Source of the DNA: Chitinophaga pinensis
GTDB taxonomy: Bacteria > Bacteroidota > Bacteroidia > Chitinophagales > Chitinophagaceae
Direction: 5' to 3'
Length of the DNA stretch: 64,000 nt
Assembly (NCBI GenBank): GCA_945862385.1
Contig: CAMAXV010000002.1
Coordinates: 221,887 to 285,886 of the forward strand
Shown: positions 26,643-34,522 of the stretch, piece by piece
Layout: each line of letters starts with the position of its first letter
Position numbering within the stretch: position 1 is the stretch's first letter
Position numbers and translations under genes: made by a program
The notes under the pieces: generated by a model
What the model was told of the DNA's origin: nothing
Databases searched by the model: none
The model's input: the letters and a program-made list of their open reading frames with translations, nothing else

Positions 26643-27737
26643 CTACTTTAAGCTGACTCTTTTGCCTGATTTGACAGCTGTATAAAGCGCATCAATGATG
26701 CGCATATCGCGCAGCCCTTCCTCTCCGTCAACGGCTACTAATGGCTTTTTGCCATCCAGCAATATGGCTGCAAATTCATCCATTTGTATGGTTTGGTGAG
26801 TTATGTGCGGGAATTGCAACTCCCCTTTGTTCGTTCTGCCTTTGATTGGGCCATATCCTGTTGAGGGTTGTAACTCCGCAAAACCTTTCTCTCCATTGAG
26901 GAAAAACCGGTCGAGGTTATTCATGCTGTAAGTCGACAAACAGGATGCCACTGCTCCTGAGGGAAAACCCAGCTGAAACTGAATGGTTTCATCAACTCCT
27001 TCAGCGAACTTCACAAAATCAGTCTTGGTTTCCTGCGCTGTAACCCATGTAGGTTCTTCACCAATCAAGTACCGTGCACCATTAACCGCATAGATGCCAA
27101 TGTCCATCATAGAGCCCCCACCTGCAAGCGCTCTATTCAGGCGCCACTGCTTCGGATCTCCAATCCTGAAACCACACAATCCCTGAAAGAACTTCACGTT
27201 TCCGAACTCACCTGCATTGCGCATCCTGATGATCTCCAGCGTCTTGGGTTCAAAATGCATGCGGTAGCCAACGAGCAATTGAACACCCGCCTTTTTACAG
27301 GCATTGACCATTTCCTCAGCCTCTTTGGCATTGAGTGCCATCGGTTTTTCCACAATCACATGTTTTCCGGCTTTTGCCATGCGGATGGCCATATCCTTAT
27401 GCAGGGCATTAGGTGTGATGATGTAAACAGCATCTATATCGGAATTATTTCTGATCTGATCAACCGTTTCATAATTGTAACAGTTCGACGCAGAGACATT
27501 GTATTTAGCACCCCAACTCACCAATTTTGAAGGCGTACCACTCACCAATCCCGCAACTACAGCCCTTTTTGAATCTTTCATGGCTTCTGCCACCCTGGAA
27601 GCATAGCTGCCAAGTCCGATTAAAGCAACCCGAAGCACTTTTCCTTCATGATATTTCTCATCATTGCTAGGAGTTACAAAAGGCAGTGCCCAAACGGGAG
27701 CTGAAAGGGTTTGCAGAAAAGAACGGCGACTGGTCAT
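26643..27737 (-). CDS. Gfo/Idh/MocA family oxidoreductase, glucose-fructose oxidoreductase-like
   Basis: A 364-residue protein with a possible twin-arginine signal (TSRRSFLQTLSAPVWALP). The Rossmann loop is intact (ALIGLGSYASRVA), the catalytic motif is canonical (VIVEKPMALN) and GGGSMMDIGIYAVNGARYLIG follows, as in glucose-fructose oxidoreductase and related sugar dehydrogenases. It is probably exported with its NAD(P) bound. Converges on the bactofilin operon with 28 bases between stops. Substrate unknown. Confidence 0.87.
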   Translation of the reverse strand: MTSRRSFLQTLSAPVWALPFVTPSNDEKYHEGKVLRVALIGLGSYASRVAEAMKDSKRAVVAGLVSGTPSKLVSWGAKYNVSASNCYNYETVDQIRNNSDIDAVYIITPNALHKDMAIRMAKAGKHVIVEKPMALNAKEAEEMVNACKKAGVQLLVGYRMHFEPKTLEIIRMRNAGEFGNVKFFQGLCGFRIGDPKQWRLNRALAGGGSMMDIGIYAVNGARYLIGEEPTWVTAQETKTDFVKFAEGVDETIQFQLGFPSGAVASCLSTYSMNNLDRFFLNGEKGFAELQPSTGYGPIKGRTNKGELQFPHITHQTIQMDEFAAILLDGKKPLVAVDGEEGLRDMRIIDALYTAVKSGKRVSLK

Positions 27738-27800
27738 GTGGTGTAGTTTTATCTAAGTTAACATTAATTTAAAATGGTGTCTACCAATGCATAAAAAAAT

Positions 27801-27862
27801 CCCCTCCATCCTTCGGCTGGCAAGCCTGGCGAGGCCTGTCCACCGCGGCGGAAGGGGGGATT
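27801..27862 (-). terminator. long imperfect hairpin terminator / intergenic repeat copy
   Basis: On the minus strand, downstream of the gene at 27893-28276, a GC-rich imperfect palindrome (outer arms TCCCCCCTTCC and GGATGGAGGGGA, with GAGGCCTGTCC-type inner sequence) runs directly into seven T residues. It resembles the other C4-TCC/GGA-G4 palindromes between genes in this window and probably acts as the terminator. Confidence 0.65.
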
Positions 27863-27892
27863 CCGAAAGCTGTTGGGATATTTTTTGAAAAT

Positions 27893-28276
27893 TTATTGTC
27901 CGCGACCTTGTTGCATGCGCTTTCTCATCTCGTCATAAAAGGCATTGACCGCCACAATCTTTTCATCAGTGAGAGGTATCGCCTTATATGCCTTGTCGCG
28001 CGCGGCTTCCAGTTCTTTCATCTTTTTAGCTTTATCTTCTTCAGAAAGCGACTGGTCCATACGGATGGGACGGGATTTCATCTGAAAATCGAAGCTGGCA
28101 TCGATGATTTTGTCGGCTTCAGCATCTGTAACTTTTACCTGCTCGATGAGCATGGGTTTTACACGCTCTTTCATGCGTGCTTTCATGGCTTCGGGATCAC
28201 CTCCACCGGGAGGCTGGGCTTGGAGAGAAGAAGCGAGTGCAAAGAAGGCAAACAAAGTTGAAAGCATCTGTTTCAT
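27893..28276 (-). CDS. small periplasmic protein, Spy/CpxP-like in style
   Basis: A 127-residue protein with a signal peptide (MLSTLFAFFALASSLQAQ) and a charged helical mature part. The sequence starts PPGGGDPEAMKARMKERVKPMLIEQ and contains repeated helix-forming segments with Met, Lys and Glu, ending RKRMQQGRGQ. This composition is like Spy/CpxP or heavy-metal resistor type periplasmic helical proteins, but no LTxxQ motif is clear. Function unknown. Monocistronic with a hairpin terminator. Confidence 0.7.
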   Translation of the reverse strand: MKQMLSTLFAFFALASSLQAQPPGGGDPEAMKARMKERVKPMLIEQVKVTDAEADKIIDASFDFQMKSRPIRMDQSLSEEDKAKKMKELEAARDKAYKAIPLTDEKIVAVNAFYDEMRKRMQQGRGQ

Positions 28277-28393
28277 GGTGGTTGATTTAAGTTTGTTATG
28301 AATGTATGCTATTGAATTAGATGTTCAAGACAGATAATCCCTCCATAAGCATAATGGAATTTATGTTATTTTAACAACTTAAAAATAAATTAC

Positions 28394-28606
28394 ATGAGGA
28401 TATGGTGTTGTCTGATAATAGCCAGTTTTGTGCAGGAAAGCATGCAGCTATTTGATGCACTGCCCGCCAAAGAAAAAGAAAAGATCATGTTCATTCATTT
28501 CAACCATACCAATCCATTGCTGAAGGAACAATCTGAAGAAGCAAGGCTTGTAAAAAGCAAGGGATTCAGGATAGCAGAGGTCAATCTGAGGATTGGTTTG
28601 TGACAT
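28394..28606 (+). pseudogene. C-terminal remnant of a PqqB-like MBL-fold hydrolase
   Basis: A 69-codon frame whose last 55 residues match the end of PqqB-like metallo-beta-lactamase-fold proteins: ESMQLFDALP, then KIMFIHFNHTNPLL and the final KGFRIAEVNLRIGL. In full-length members (about 300 residues) these follow the metal-binding domain, which is missing here; the first dozen codons (MRIWCCLIIASF) do not match. No upstream frame supplies the rest. It therefore looks like a decayed gene end. Confidence 0.65.
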
Positions 28607-28678
28607 GGTAAACCAAAACTGATTTGACGAAATTTGTCTTTTTTACTTTATCTTACTGAGGCAACCAAACGATTGCTC

Positions 28679-29731
28679 ATGAAAAATTATAACCGCAGGC
28701 GCTTTATGCGCGATGCCGGTATGTCCGGAATGGCGTTGGGATTATCAGGTTTGATACAACCAGTGCAGGCATCCCAGCATTTGCTTGACGGAGGAAGGAT
28801 TGGCATCATTGGTCTGGACACTTCACACAGCATTGCCTTCACCAAAGCATTGAACACAGGCAATCCGCCAGAAAAATACAAAGGATTCCGCGTAGTAGCC
28901 GCTTATCCCAAAGGCAGCGCCGATATCGAATCATCTACCAAGAGAGTCCCCGGTTATATCGAAGAAGTGAAGAAGATGGGTGTGGAAATTGTGGACTCAA
29001 TCGCTGATTTGCTGAAGAAAGTGGATTTCATCCTGCTGGAAACAAACGATGGCCGGCCACACCTACAACAGGCACTGGAAGTGATGAAGGCTGGCAAACC
29101 TCTGTTCATCGACAAGCCGGTTGCCGGCACGCTCACAGATGCCATTGCCCTATACACCATATCTGAAAAACTCAAGGTTCCATTCTTCTCCAGCTCTTCA
29201 CTCCGTTACATGGACTCCGCGCAGGAAGCAGCCGCTGGCAAAATAGGCAAAATCCTGGGAGCTGATTGTTTCAGTCCAGCTACCCTCGAACCCACGCACC
29301 CTGATCTCTTCTGGTATGGCATTCACGGCGTAGAAACATTATACACAGTCATGGGCACCGGCTGTCAAACGCTTACCCGTACACAAACAGAGGGCACGGA
29401 GATTGTAGTAGGTGTTTGGGAGGATGGCAGAATCGGGACATTCCGCGGTACGCGTACCGGCAAGCATGAATATGGCGGCACAGCCTATGGAGAAAAAGGT
29501 CCCATAACACTGGGCCCTTACAAGGGATATGATAACCTCCTCGACAGGATCATCGTCTTTTTCAAAACCGGTAACCTGCCTGTTAGTGCCAAAGAAACAC
29601 TCGAAATCTACACCTTCATGGAAGCCGCTGATGAAAGCAAGCGCAATAGCGGCAAATCCATTACATTGAAAGCAGTTTACGAAGCACATCTCAAAAAAGC
29701 CAATAAAATCATATCGCGTTATGCTATTTAA
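28679..29731 (+). CDS. Tat-exported Gfo/Idh/MocA family protein with degenerate nucleotide loop
   Basis: The frame is open from 28634, but the ATG at 28679 gives MKNYNRRRFMRDAGMSGMALG, a twin-arginine signal, so it is preferred (350 residues). The first strand-loop reads IGIIGLDTSHSIAF, replacing GxGxxG/A with a Gly-Leu-Asp-Thr-Ser-His sequence. The family motif is LFIDKPVAGT (DKP rather than EKP) and WYGIHGVETLY supplies the active site His. It resembles the protein at 13236-14333 in both changes. Possible roles are an altered oxidoreductase, a lyase, or a sugar-binding protein. Followed by a strong palindromic terminator/repeat. Confidence 0.82.
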   Translation: MKNYNRRRFMRDAGMSGMALGLSGLIQPVQASQHLLDGGRIGIIGLDTSHSIAFTKALNTGNPPEKYKGFRVVAAYPKGSADIESSTKRVPGYIEEVKKMGVEIVDSIADLLKKVDFILLETNDGRPHLQQALEVMKAGKPLFIDKPVAGTLTDAIALYTISEKLKVPFFSSSSLRYMDSAQEAAAGKIGKILGADCFSPATLEPTHPDLFWYGIHGVETLYTVMGTGCQTLTRTQTEGTEIVVGVWEDGRIGTFRGTRTGKHEYGGTAYGEKGPITLGPYKGYDNLLDRIIVFFKTGNLPVSAKETLEIYTFMEAADESKRNSGKSITLKAVYEAHLKKANKIISRYAI

Positions 29732-29758
29732 AATTTTAATAATTCCCGATTTTAATAT

Positions 29759-29832
29759 CCACCACCCCGCCTCAACAAACTCACTTCGTTCATTTGTCTC
29801 GGCACCCCTCCTGGCCAGGAGGGGAGTTTTTT
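29759..29832 (+). repeat. 66-bp intergenic repeat, copy 1, with terminator palindrome
   Basis: Bases 29759-29824 are the reverse complement of 33120-33185 with a single mismatch. The right end is a perfect 20-bp palindrome (CCCCTCCTGGCCAGGAGGGG, 29805-29824) followed by AG and six T residues, so in plus orientation it is also a strong terminator for the Gfo/Idh gene ending at 29731. Confidence 0.9.
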
Positions 29833-29884
29833 GCTCCTTAATAAAACAACACGTTAAAATCATACAATCCTTAAACCTTCCGTC

Positions 29885-31228
29885 ATGAGCCGTTCCAGAA
29901 GAAGTTTCATTCAAAAAACATCTGCAGCCTCAGCAGCCTTTGCATTTGGAGGCATCCTGCCCGGTTTCTCAGCGAGTCAGTACCGCAACATCATTGGATC
30001 CAATGAAAAGATTACCGCAGCCGTGATGGGGGTCAACAGCCGTGGTCTGTCGGTTTCAACCAATTTCGCAGCCCAAAAGGAATGTGAAGTGACCCATGTT
30101 TGTGATGTAGACAACAGGGCAATGGACAAATGCGTAGCTGCAGTGGAAAAAACACAGGGAAAAAAACCGATTGCAGAAGGTGATTTCAGGAAGGCCCTGG
30201 AGGATAAAAACCTCGATCTGCTGATTGTTACGGCACCCGACCACTGGCATGCTCCTGCTGCTCTTTTGGCTGTATCTGCAGGTAAACACGTTTACCTGGA
30301 AAAGCCGTGTAGCCACAATCCCAATGAAGGGGAAATGCTGGTGAAGGCAGCTGCCAAACACAACAAACTCCTGCAAATGGGCAACCAGCGCCGCTCCTGG
30401 CCCAATGTGATGGCTGCCATCGCTGAGCTGAAAGCTGGTGTGATTGGTCGCCCCTATTATGCCAAAACCTGGTATACCAATAACCGCGAATCCATCGGTG
30501 TGGGCAAAGCGACTGAAGTGCCCTCCTGGCTTAATTATGAGCTCTGGCAGGGACCCGCACCCAGAAAAGCATACAAAGACAACCTGATCCATTATAACTG
30601 GCATTGGTTCTGGCATTGGGGAACCGGTGAAGCCCTGAACAACGGCACGCACATGGTTGACCTTGCCCGCTGGGGACTGGGAGTCGACTATCCCACACGC
30701 GTCACTTCTGCTGGCGGTCGTTACCGCTACCAAGACGATTGGGAAACACCAGACACACAGGTTATTGACCTCGAGTTTGCCAACAACACCCTGATAAGCT
30801 GGGAAGGCAGGTCGTGCAACGGCAAGAACACGGAAGGCAGCAGCGTGGGTGTCATCTTCTATGGTGAAACAGGATCATTGCTTATTGAAAGTGGCAACAG
30901 TTATAAGATATACGACCTCAAGAGCAAGCTGGTGAAAGAAGTGAAGAACGATATCACTGCCAATGCGCTTGACAGAACCGGTCCGGGTATGAAACTCGAC
31001 GCCCTCCACATCCGCAATTTCTTCGATGCTATCAAAAGAGGGGCAACATTGAATTCTGATATCCTGAGCGGACACCAAAGTACCTTGTTAGTTCAGCTGG
31101 GTAATATCTCCCAAAGAACCGGCAGAGCGCTGAAGATTGATCCGTCTAACGGCAGGATTCTGAACGACAAGGAAGCCATGAAACTCTGGAGCCGGGAATA
31201 TGAAAAGGGCTGGGAGCCAAAGATTTGA
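29885..31228 (+). CDS. Gfo/Idh/MocA family oxidoreductase, exported, first gene of the nag operon
   Basis: A 447-residue protein with a twin-arginine-like signal (RSRRSFIQKTSAASAAFAFGG). The dinucleotide loop reads AVMGVNSRGLSV and the catalytic motif is VYLEKPCSHN; WHWGTGEALNNGTHMVDLARW carries the active-site Asn/His and Asp. The group resembles the long, exported Gfo/Idh enzymes of Planctomycetota and Bacteroidota. It lies 4 bases before the NagX-like gene, so it is probably co-transcribed with amino sugar genes and may act on a GlcNAc-containing glycoside, by analogy with GH109 alpha-N-acetylgalactosaminidases, which also belong to this fold. That substrate link is inference. Confidence 0.85.
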   Translation: MSRSRRSFIQKTSAASAAFAFGGILPGFSASQYRNIIGSNEKITAAVMGVNSRGLSVSTNFAAQKECEVTHVCDVDNRAMDKCVAAVEKTQGKKPIAEGDFRKALEDKNLDLLIVTAPDHWHAPAALLAVSAGKHVYLEKPCSHNPNEGEMLVKAAAKHNKLLQMGNQRRSWPNVMAAIAELKAGVIGRPYYAKTWYTNNRESIGVGKATEVPSWLNYELWQGPAPRKAYKDNLIHYNWHWFWHWGTGEALNNGTHMVDLARWGLGVDYPTRVTSAGGRYRYQDDWETPDTQVIDLEFANNTLISWEGRSCNGKNTEGSSVGVIFYGETGSLLIESGNSYKIYDLKSKLVKEVKNDITANALDRTGPGMKLDALHIRNFFDAIKRGATLNSDILSGHQSTLLVQLGNISQRTGRALKIDPSNGRILNDKEAMKLWSREYEKGWEPKI

Positions 31229-31232
31229 TAGC

Positions 31233-32327
31233 ATGAATCAAAGACTGCAATCACTGGATGCCCTGCGGGGATTCGACATGTTCTGGATCATCGGTGCAGA
31301 GGAAATCTTTCACGCCTTGGCCAAGGCAACGAATGCCCCTTTCTGGAAAAGCTTATCGGAACAATTTGAACACCCCAACTGGAACGGCTTCTCTGCATAC
31401 GACCTGATTTTCCCCCTATTCATCTTCGTGACGGGAATTGCGGCTACCTTCTCACTGGGTGGAGCAATGGAAAAAGGCACGGCGAAAAAAAAGTTGTTAC
31501 AAAAAGTGATCAAAAGAGGATTGATCCTATTCCTGCTTGGTGTCATCTATAATAACGGGCTGCAGATTCGTCCGATCAGCGACATTCGGTTCATGAGTGT
31601 ACTGGGAAGGATTGGTATCGCCTACATGTTCTCCAGTATCATCTTCCTCTACGCCAAAGAAAGGTTTCAGGCCATCTGGTTCGCGTCATTGCTTATTGGC
31701 TATTGGCTCATCCTGAAATTCATGGCAGCACCGGGTTTCCCGATCGGAGACCTGACAGAAGCAGGCAACTTTGCATCCTACATCGATCGCACTGTGTTAC
31801 CCGGCAAATTGTCGAGGGGCATTCACGATACGGTTGGTTTTTTTAACAATATCCCAGCAATCAGTTCCGGACTGGCAGGCATCCTCACCGGCAATTACCT
31901 GAGAAAAGCAGGAGTGTCTCCCGCTAAAAAGGCCCTGCACATGGCGCTGGCTGGTCTGGCGGCTTTGATTATTGCCCAAATCTGGAACCTTGATTTCCCC
32001 ATCAACAAAAATCTGTGGTCGAGTTCCTTTGTATTGCAGACAGTTGGATTCAGCCTCCTGCTCATGTCGTTGTTCTATTGGATCATAGACGTAAAGGGCT
32101 TCCAGCGATGGGCTTTCTTTTTTAGGGTGATTGGCATGAACTCCATCCTGATTTACATGTCTGGCAAGGTCATCAGCTGGTCTTATGCCAACAAAGGAGT
32201 ATTCCAGTGGGTAGGCGACCTGATTGGTGATCCTTACAATGCCGTAGCCCTGGCCATGACAAGCGTCTTGCTGAAATGGGTTTTTCTCCGTTTTCTTTAT
32301 AACAAAAAAATATTCCTCAAAATCTGA
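31233..32327 (+). CDS. nagX: NagX-like membrane protein (heparan-alpha-glucosaminide N-acetyltransferase family, DUF5009)
   Basis: The ATG at 31233 starts MNQRLQSLDALRGFDMFWI, the standard start of this family (364 residues); the open frame above it overlaps the previous gene. About ten membrane segments are visible, with FSAYDLIFPLFIFVTGIA at the second and the C-terminal MNSILIYMSGKV segment. Homologues include eukaryotic HGSNAT and bacterial NagX. In bacteria NagX is found in N-acetylglucosamine regulons, with an unproven role, perhaps acyl transfer to or uptake of amino sugars. Coupled by a 1-base overlap (TGATG) to nagB. Confidence 0.85.
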   Translation: MNQRLQSLDALRGFDMFWIIGAEEIFHALAKATNAPFWKSLSEQFEHPNWNGFSAYDLIFPLFIFVTGIAATFSLGGAMEKGTAKKKLLQKVIKRGLILFLLGVIYNNGLQIRPISDIRFMSVLGRIGIAYMFSSIIFLYAKERFQAIWFASLLIGYWLILKFMAAPGFPIGDLTEAGNFASYIDRTVLPGKLSRGIHDTVGFFNNIPAISSGLAGILTGNYLRKAGVSPAKKALHMALAGLAALIIAQIWNLDFPINKNLWSSSFVLQTVGFSLLLMSLFYWIIDVKGFQRWAFFFRVIGMNSILIYMSGKVISWSYANKGVFQWVGDLIGDPYNAVALAMTSVLLKWVFLRFLYNKKIFLKI

Positions 32328-33082
32328 TGTCAACCATACCATATACCATACTTGAAGATGCTCCTGCAATTGGTAAAGCATCTGGAAATGAAGCAGCCCT
32401 GAAAATCAAGGAAGCCATAGCTCAACGTGGCACCGCCAATGTCATCCTCGCTACAGGAACCAGTCAGTTCGAAACCCTGCAGCAATTGTTACAGGACAAG
32501 GAGATCGACTGGAGTTGTGTGAATATGTTTCACCTCGATGAATACATCGGATTGCCTGTCACCCACCAAGCCAGCTTCAGAAAATATTTGATAGAAAGAT
32601 TTATTAATCATGTCCCCCAGCTGAAAGCAACTCACCTGATAGACGGCGAAGCTGATCCTGCAGCGGAATGCGCCAGGCTGGGTGCTTTGATCCTGCAGCA
32701 TCCCATTGATGTTTGTCTCTGTGGGATTGGAGAAAACGGACACCTCGCCTTCAATGATCCGCCCGCAGATTTTGAAACCACATCTCCATACATTGTAGTA
32801 AATCTGGATGAAGCCTGCAGGAAGCAGCAATGGGGCGAAGGATGGTTTGCCACGCTGGATGATGTGCCGAAACAGGCCATCAGCATGTCTGTATACCAAA
32901 TCATGCAATCAGCACACATCATCTGCACCGTTCCGGATACCCGGAAGGCTGCTGCAGCAAAAGCCTGTCTCGAAAATCCCGTCAGCAACCTCCATCCAGC
33001 CAGCATCCTGCAGAAACACGCCAGTTGCAGCCTTTACCTGGATAAGGCTGCGGCTTCGTTACTAGCAGTTGGAAAATATTAA
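32327..33082 (+). CDS. nagB: glucosamine-6-phosphate deaminase
   Basis: A 251-residue protein of the NagB/6-phosphogluconolactonase fold. Active-site motifs are clear: NMFHLDEYIGL (catalytic base Asp) near residue 70 and GIGENGHLAFNDPPAD (ring-opening His) near 137. Length is close to that of E. coli NagB (266). It converts glucosamine-6-phosphate to fructose-6-phosphate and ammonia in the cytosol, the final committed step of GlcNAc use. The start ATG shares one base with the stop of nagX. It is followed by a 66-bp palindromic repeat before the transporter gene. Confidence 0.93.
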   Translation: MSTIPYTILEDAPAIGKASGNEAALKIKEAIAQRGTANVILATGTSQFETLQQLLQDKEIDWSCVNMFHLDEYIGLPVTHQASFRKYLIERFINHVPQLKATHLIDGEADPAAECARLGALILQHPIDVCLCGIGENGHLAFNDPPADFETTSPYIVVNLDEACRKQQWGEGWFATLDDVPKQAISMSVYQIMQSAHIICTVPDTRKAAAAKACLENPVSNLHPASILQKHASCSLYLDKAAASLLAVGKY

Positions 33083-33119
33083 AAAAGAACTTGTCGTGTT
33101 ATTAAAAACTCAAAATACT

Positions 33120-33185
33120 CCCCTCCTGGACAGGAGGGGTGCCGAGACAAATGAACGAAGTGAGTTTGTTGAGGCGGGGTGGTGG
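33120..33185 (+). repeat. 66-bp intergenic repeat, copy 2 (inverted relative to copy 1)
   Basis: Starts with the palindrome CCCCTCCTG-GA-CAGGAGGGG and continues through TGCCGAGACAAATGAACG to GGGGTGGTGG. It matches copy 1 at 29759-29824 in inverted orientation with one difference (GGAC for GGCC at the palindrome centre). It sits inside the nag operon between nagB and the transporter, where the hairpin could attenuate or process the transcript; there is no T-run directly after the palindrome on the plus strand. Confidence 0.9.
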
Positions 33186-33211
33186 AATCTAATTTTAAAA
33201 TAACATAAATC

Positions 33212-34522
33212 ATGGCGACAGCTGTCAGTGCATCCAGCCTTTCGAAACGGTCAACCAACATTTCCATTTGCATCATCGGGATGCTCTTTTTCATCTTCGG
33301 ATTTGTATCCTGGGTGAATGCCATCCTCATCCCCTATTTCAAAATAGCCTGTGAACTGACGCATTTCAAGGCCTACCTGGTAACCTTCGCCTTTTACATC
33401 TCCTATTTTGTGATGTCGGTGCCTGCATCCTTTTTACTGAAGAAACAGGGATTCAAAAAAGGGATGATGATAGGCTTCTGGGCCATGTCTGTTGGTGCTT
33501 TCATTTTTGTGCCTGCCGCCATGACCAGGACCTACGAGATCTTCCTGCTGGGATTATTCACCATTGGTGCCGGACTCGCCATTCTGCAAACTGCCGCCAA
33601 CCCCTATATTACCGTGTTGGGTCCGCAGGAAAGTGCAGCCCAGCGCATCAGCATCATGGGCATTTGTAACAAAGGAGCAGGCATCCTCGCCCCACTGATA
33701 TTCGCGGCCGTCATCCTCAAAGCCACGGATACTGATCTGTTTACGCAACTCGGCACTATGACTGAATCAGCGAAAGATGCAGCACTCGACGAATTGGTTG
33801 GTCGCGTTATTGTACCTTATATCTTTGTAGGATCCGTCTTGTTTGTCCTCGGACTGCTCGTACGCTTCTCCCCCCTACCCGAAATCAATACCGAAGAAGA
33901 ATCAGAAGAACTCGCCACGGCCAACGCCGGTAAAAAAAGCATCTTTGACTTCCCCCACCTTATCCTTGGTGCAGTTGCCATTTTCCTGCATGTGGGCACA
34001 CAGGTTGTCTCTATCGATACTGTCATCGGCTATGCCACCTCTATGGATATGCCACTGATGGAAGCCAAAGTCTTTCCGTCTTACACACTCGCTGCCACCA
34101 TTTGTGGCTACATCATAGGCATCATTGCCATTCCCAGGTTCATCAGGCAGGTTAACGCCCTTCGCCTCTGTACTGCACTCGGACTGGTTTTCACGCTGCT
34201 GATCATCTTTGCCAAAGGACAAACCAGCCTGCTGGGACACCAGACAGATATTTCCACCTGGTTTATCGTGGCTCTTGGTCTTGCCAATTCACTCGTTTGG
34301 GCAGGGATCTGGCCACTCGCATTGGATGGACTTGGCAAATTCACCAAACTTGGTGCTTCCATCATGATCATGGGACTCTGCGGCAATGCCATCATGCCCC
34401 TCATTTATGGCTACCTGGCAGACAGCTGGGATGTACGCCAGGCATATTGGGTGCTTATCCCCTGTTATATTTACCTGGTTTTCTATGCAGTGTACGGACA
34501 TCAAGTAAGGAGATGGAAATGA
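33212..34522 (+). CDS. nagP: FucP-family MFS sugar:H+ symporter, probable GlcNAc transporter (NagP-like)
   Basis: A 436-residue, 12-helix major facilitator protein of the FucP/GluP (fucose, glucose/galactose) family. Marks include LFFIFGFVSWVNAILIPYFK near residue 27, QTAANPYITVLGPQESAAQRI near 120 and GICNKGAGILAPLIF. Members in Shewanella, Xanthomonas and Bacteroidota that lie in nag operons (NagP) carry N-acetylglucosamine. The position between nagB and nagA makes GlcNAc the likely substrate. Ends in a 4-base overlap (ATGA) with nagA. Confidence 0.87.
   Translation: MATAVSASSLSKRSTNISICIIGMLFFIFGFVSWVNAILIPYFKIACELTHFKAYLVTFAFYISYFVMSVPASFLLKKQGFKKGMMIGFWAMSVGAFIFVPAAMTRTYEIFLLGLFTIGAGLAILQTAANPYITVLGPQESAAQRISIMGICNKGAGILAPLIFAAVILKATDTDLFTQLGTMTESAKDAALDELVGRVIVPYIFVGSVLFVLGLLVRFSPLPEINTEEESEELATANAGKKSIFDFPHLILGAVAIFLHVGTQVVSIDTVIGYATSMDMPLMEAKVFPSYTLAATICGYIIGIIAIPRFIRQVNALRLCTALGLVFTLLIIFAKGQTSLLGHQTDISTWFIVALGLANSLVWAGIWPLALDGLGKFTKLGASIMIMGLCGNAIMPLIYGYLADSWDVRQAYWVLIPCYIYLVFYAVYGHQVRRWK

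Noticed and set aside
29339..29914. 191-codon minus-strand frame including the peptide LLARRGAETNERSEFVEAGWW-like reading
   Set aside because: It is antisense to the Gfo/Idh gene and the striking peptide comes from translating the palindromic 66-bp repeat, so it is not a gene.
34297..34518. Long N-terminal extension of nagA
   Set aside because: The extension lies within the transporter gene in another frame; the ATGA overlap start at 34519 fits the known NagA N-terminus.
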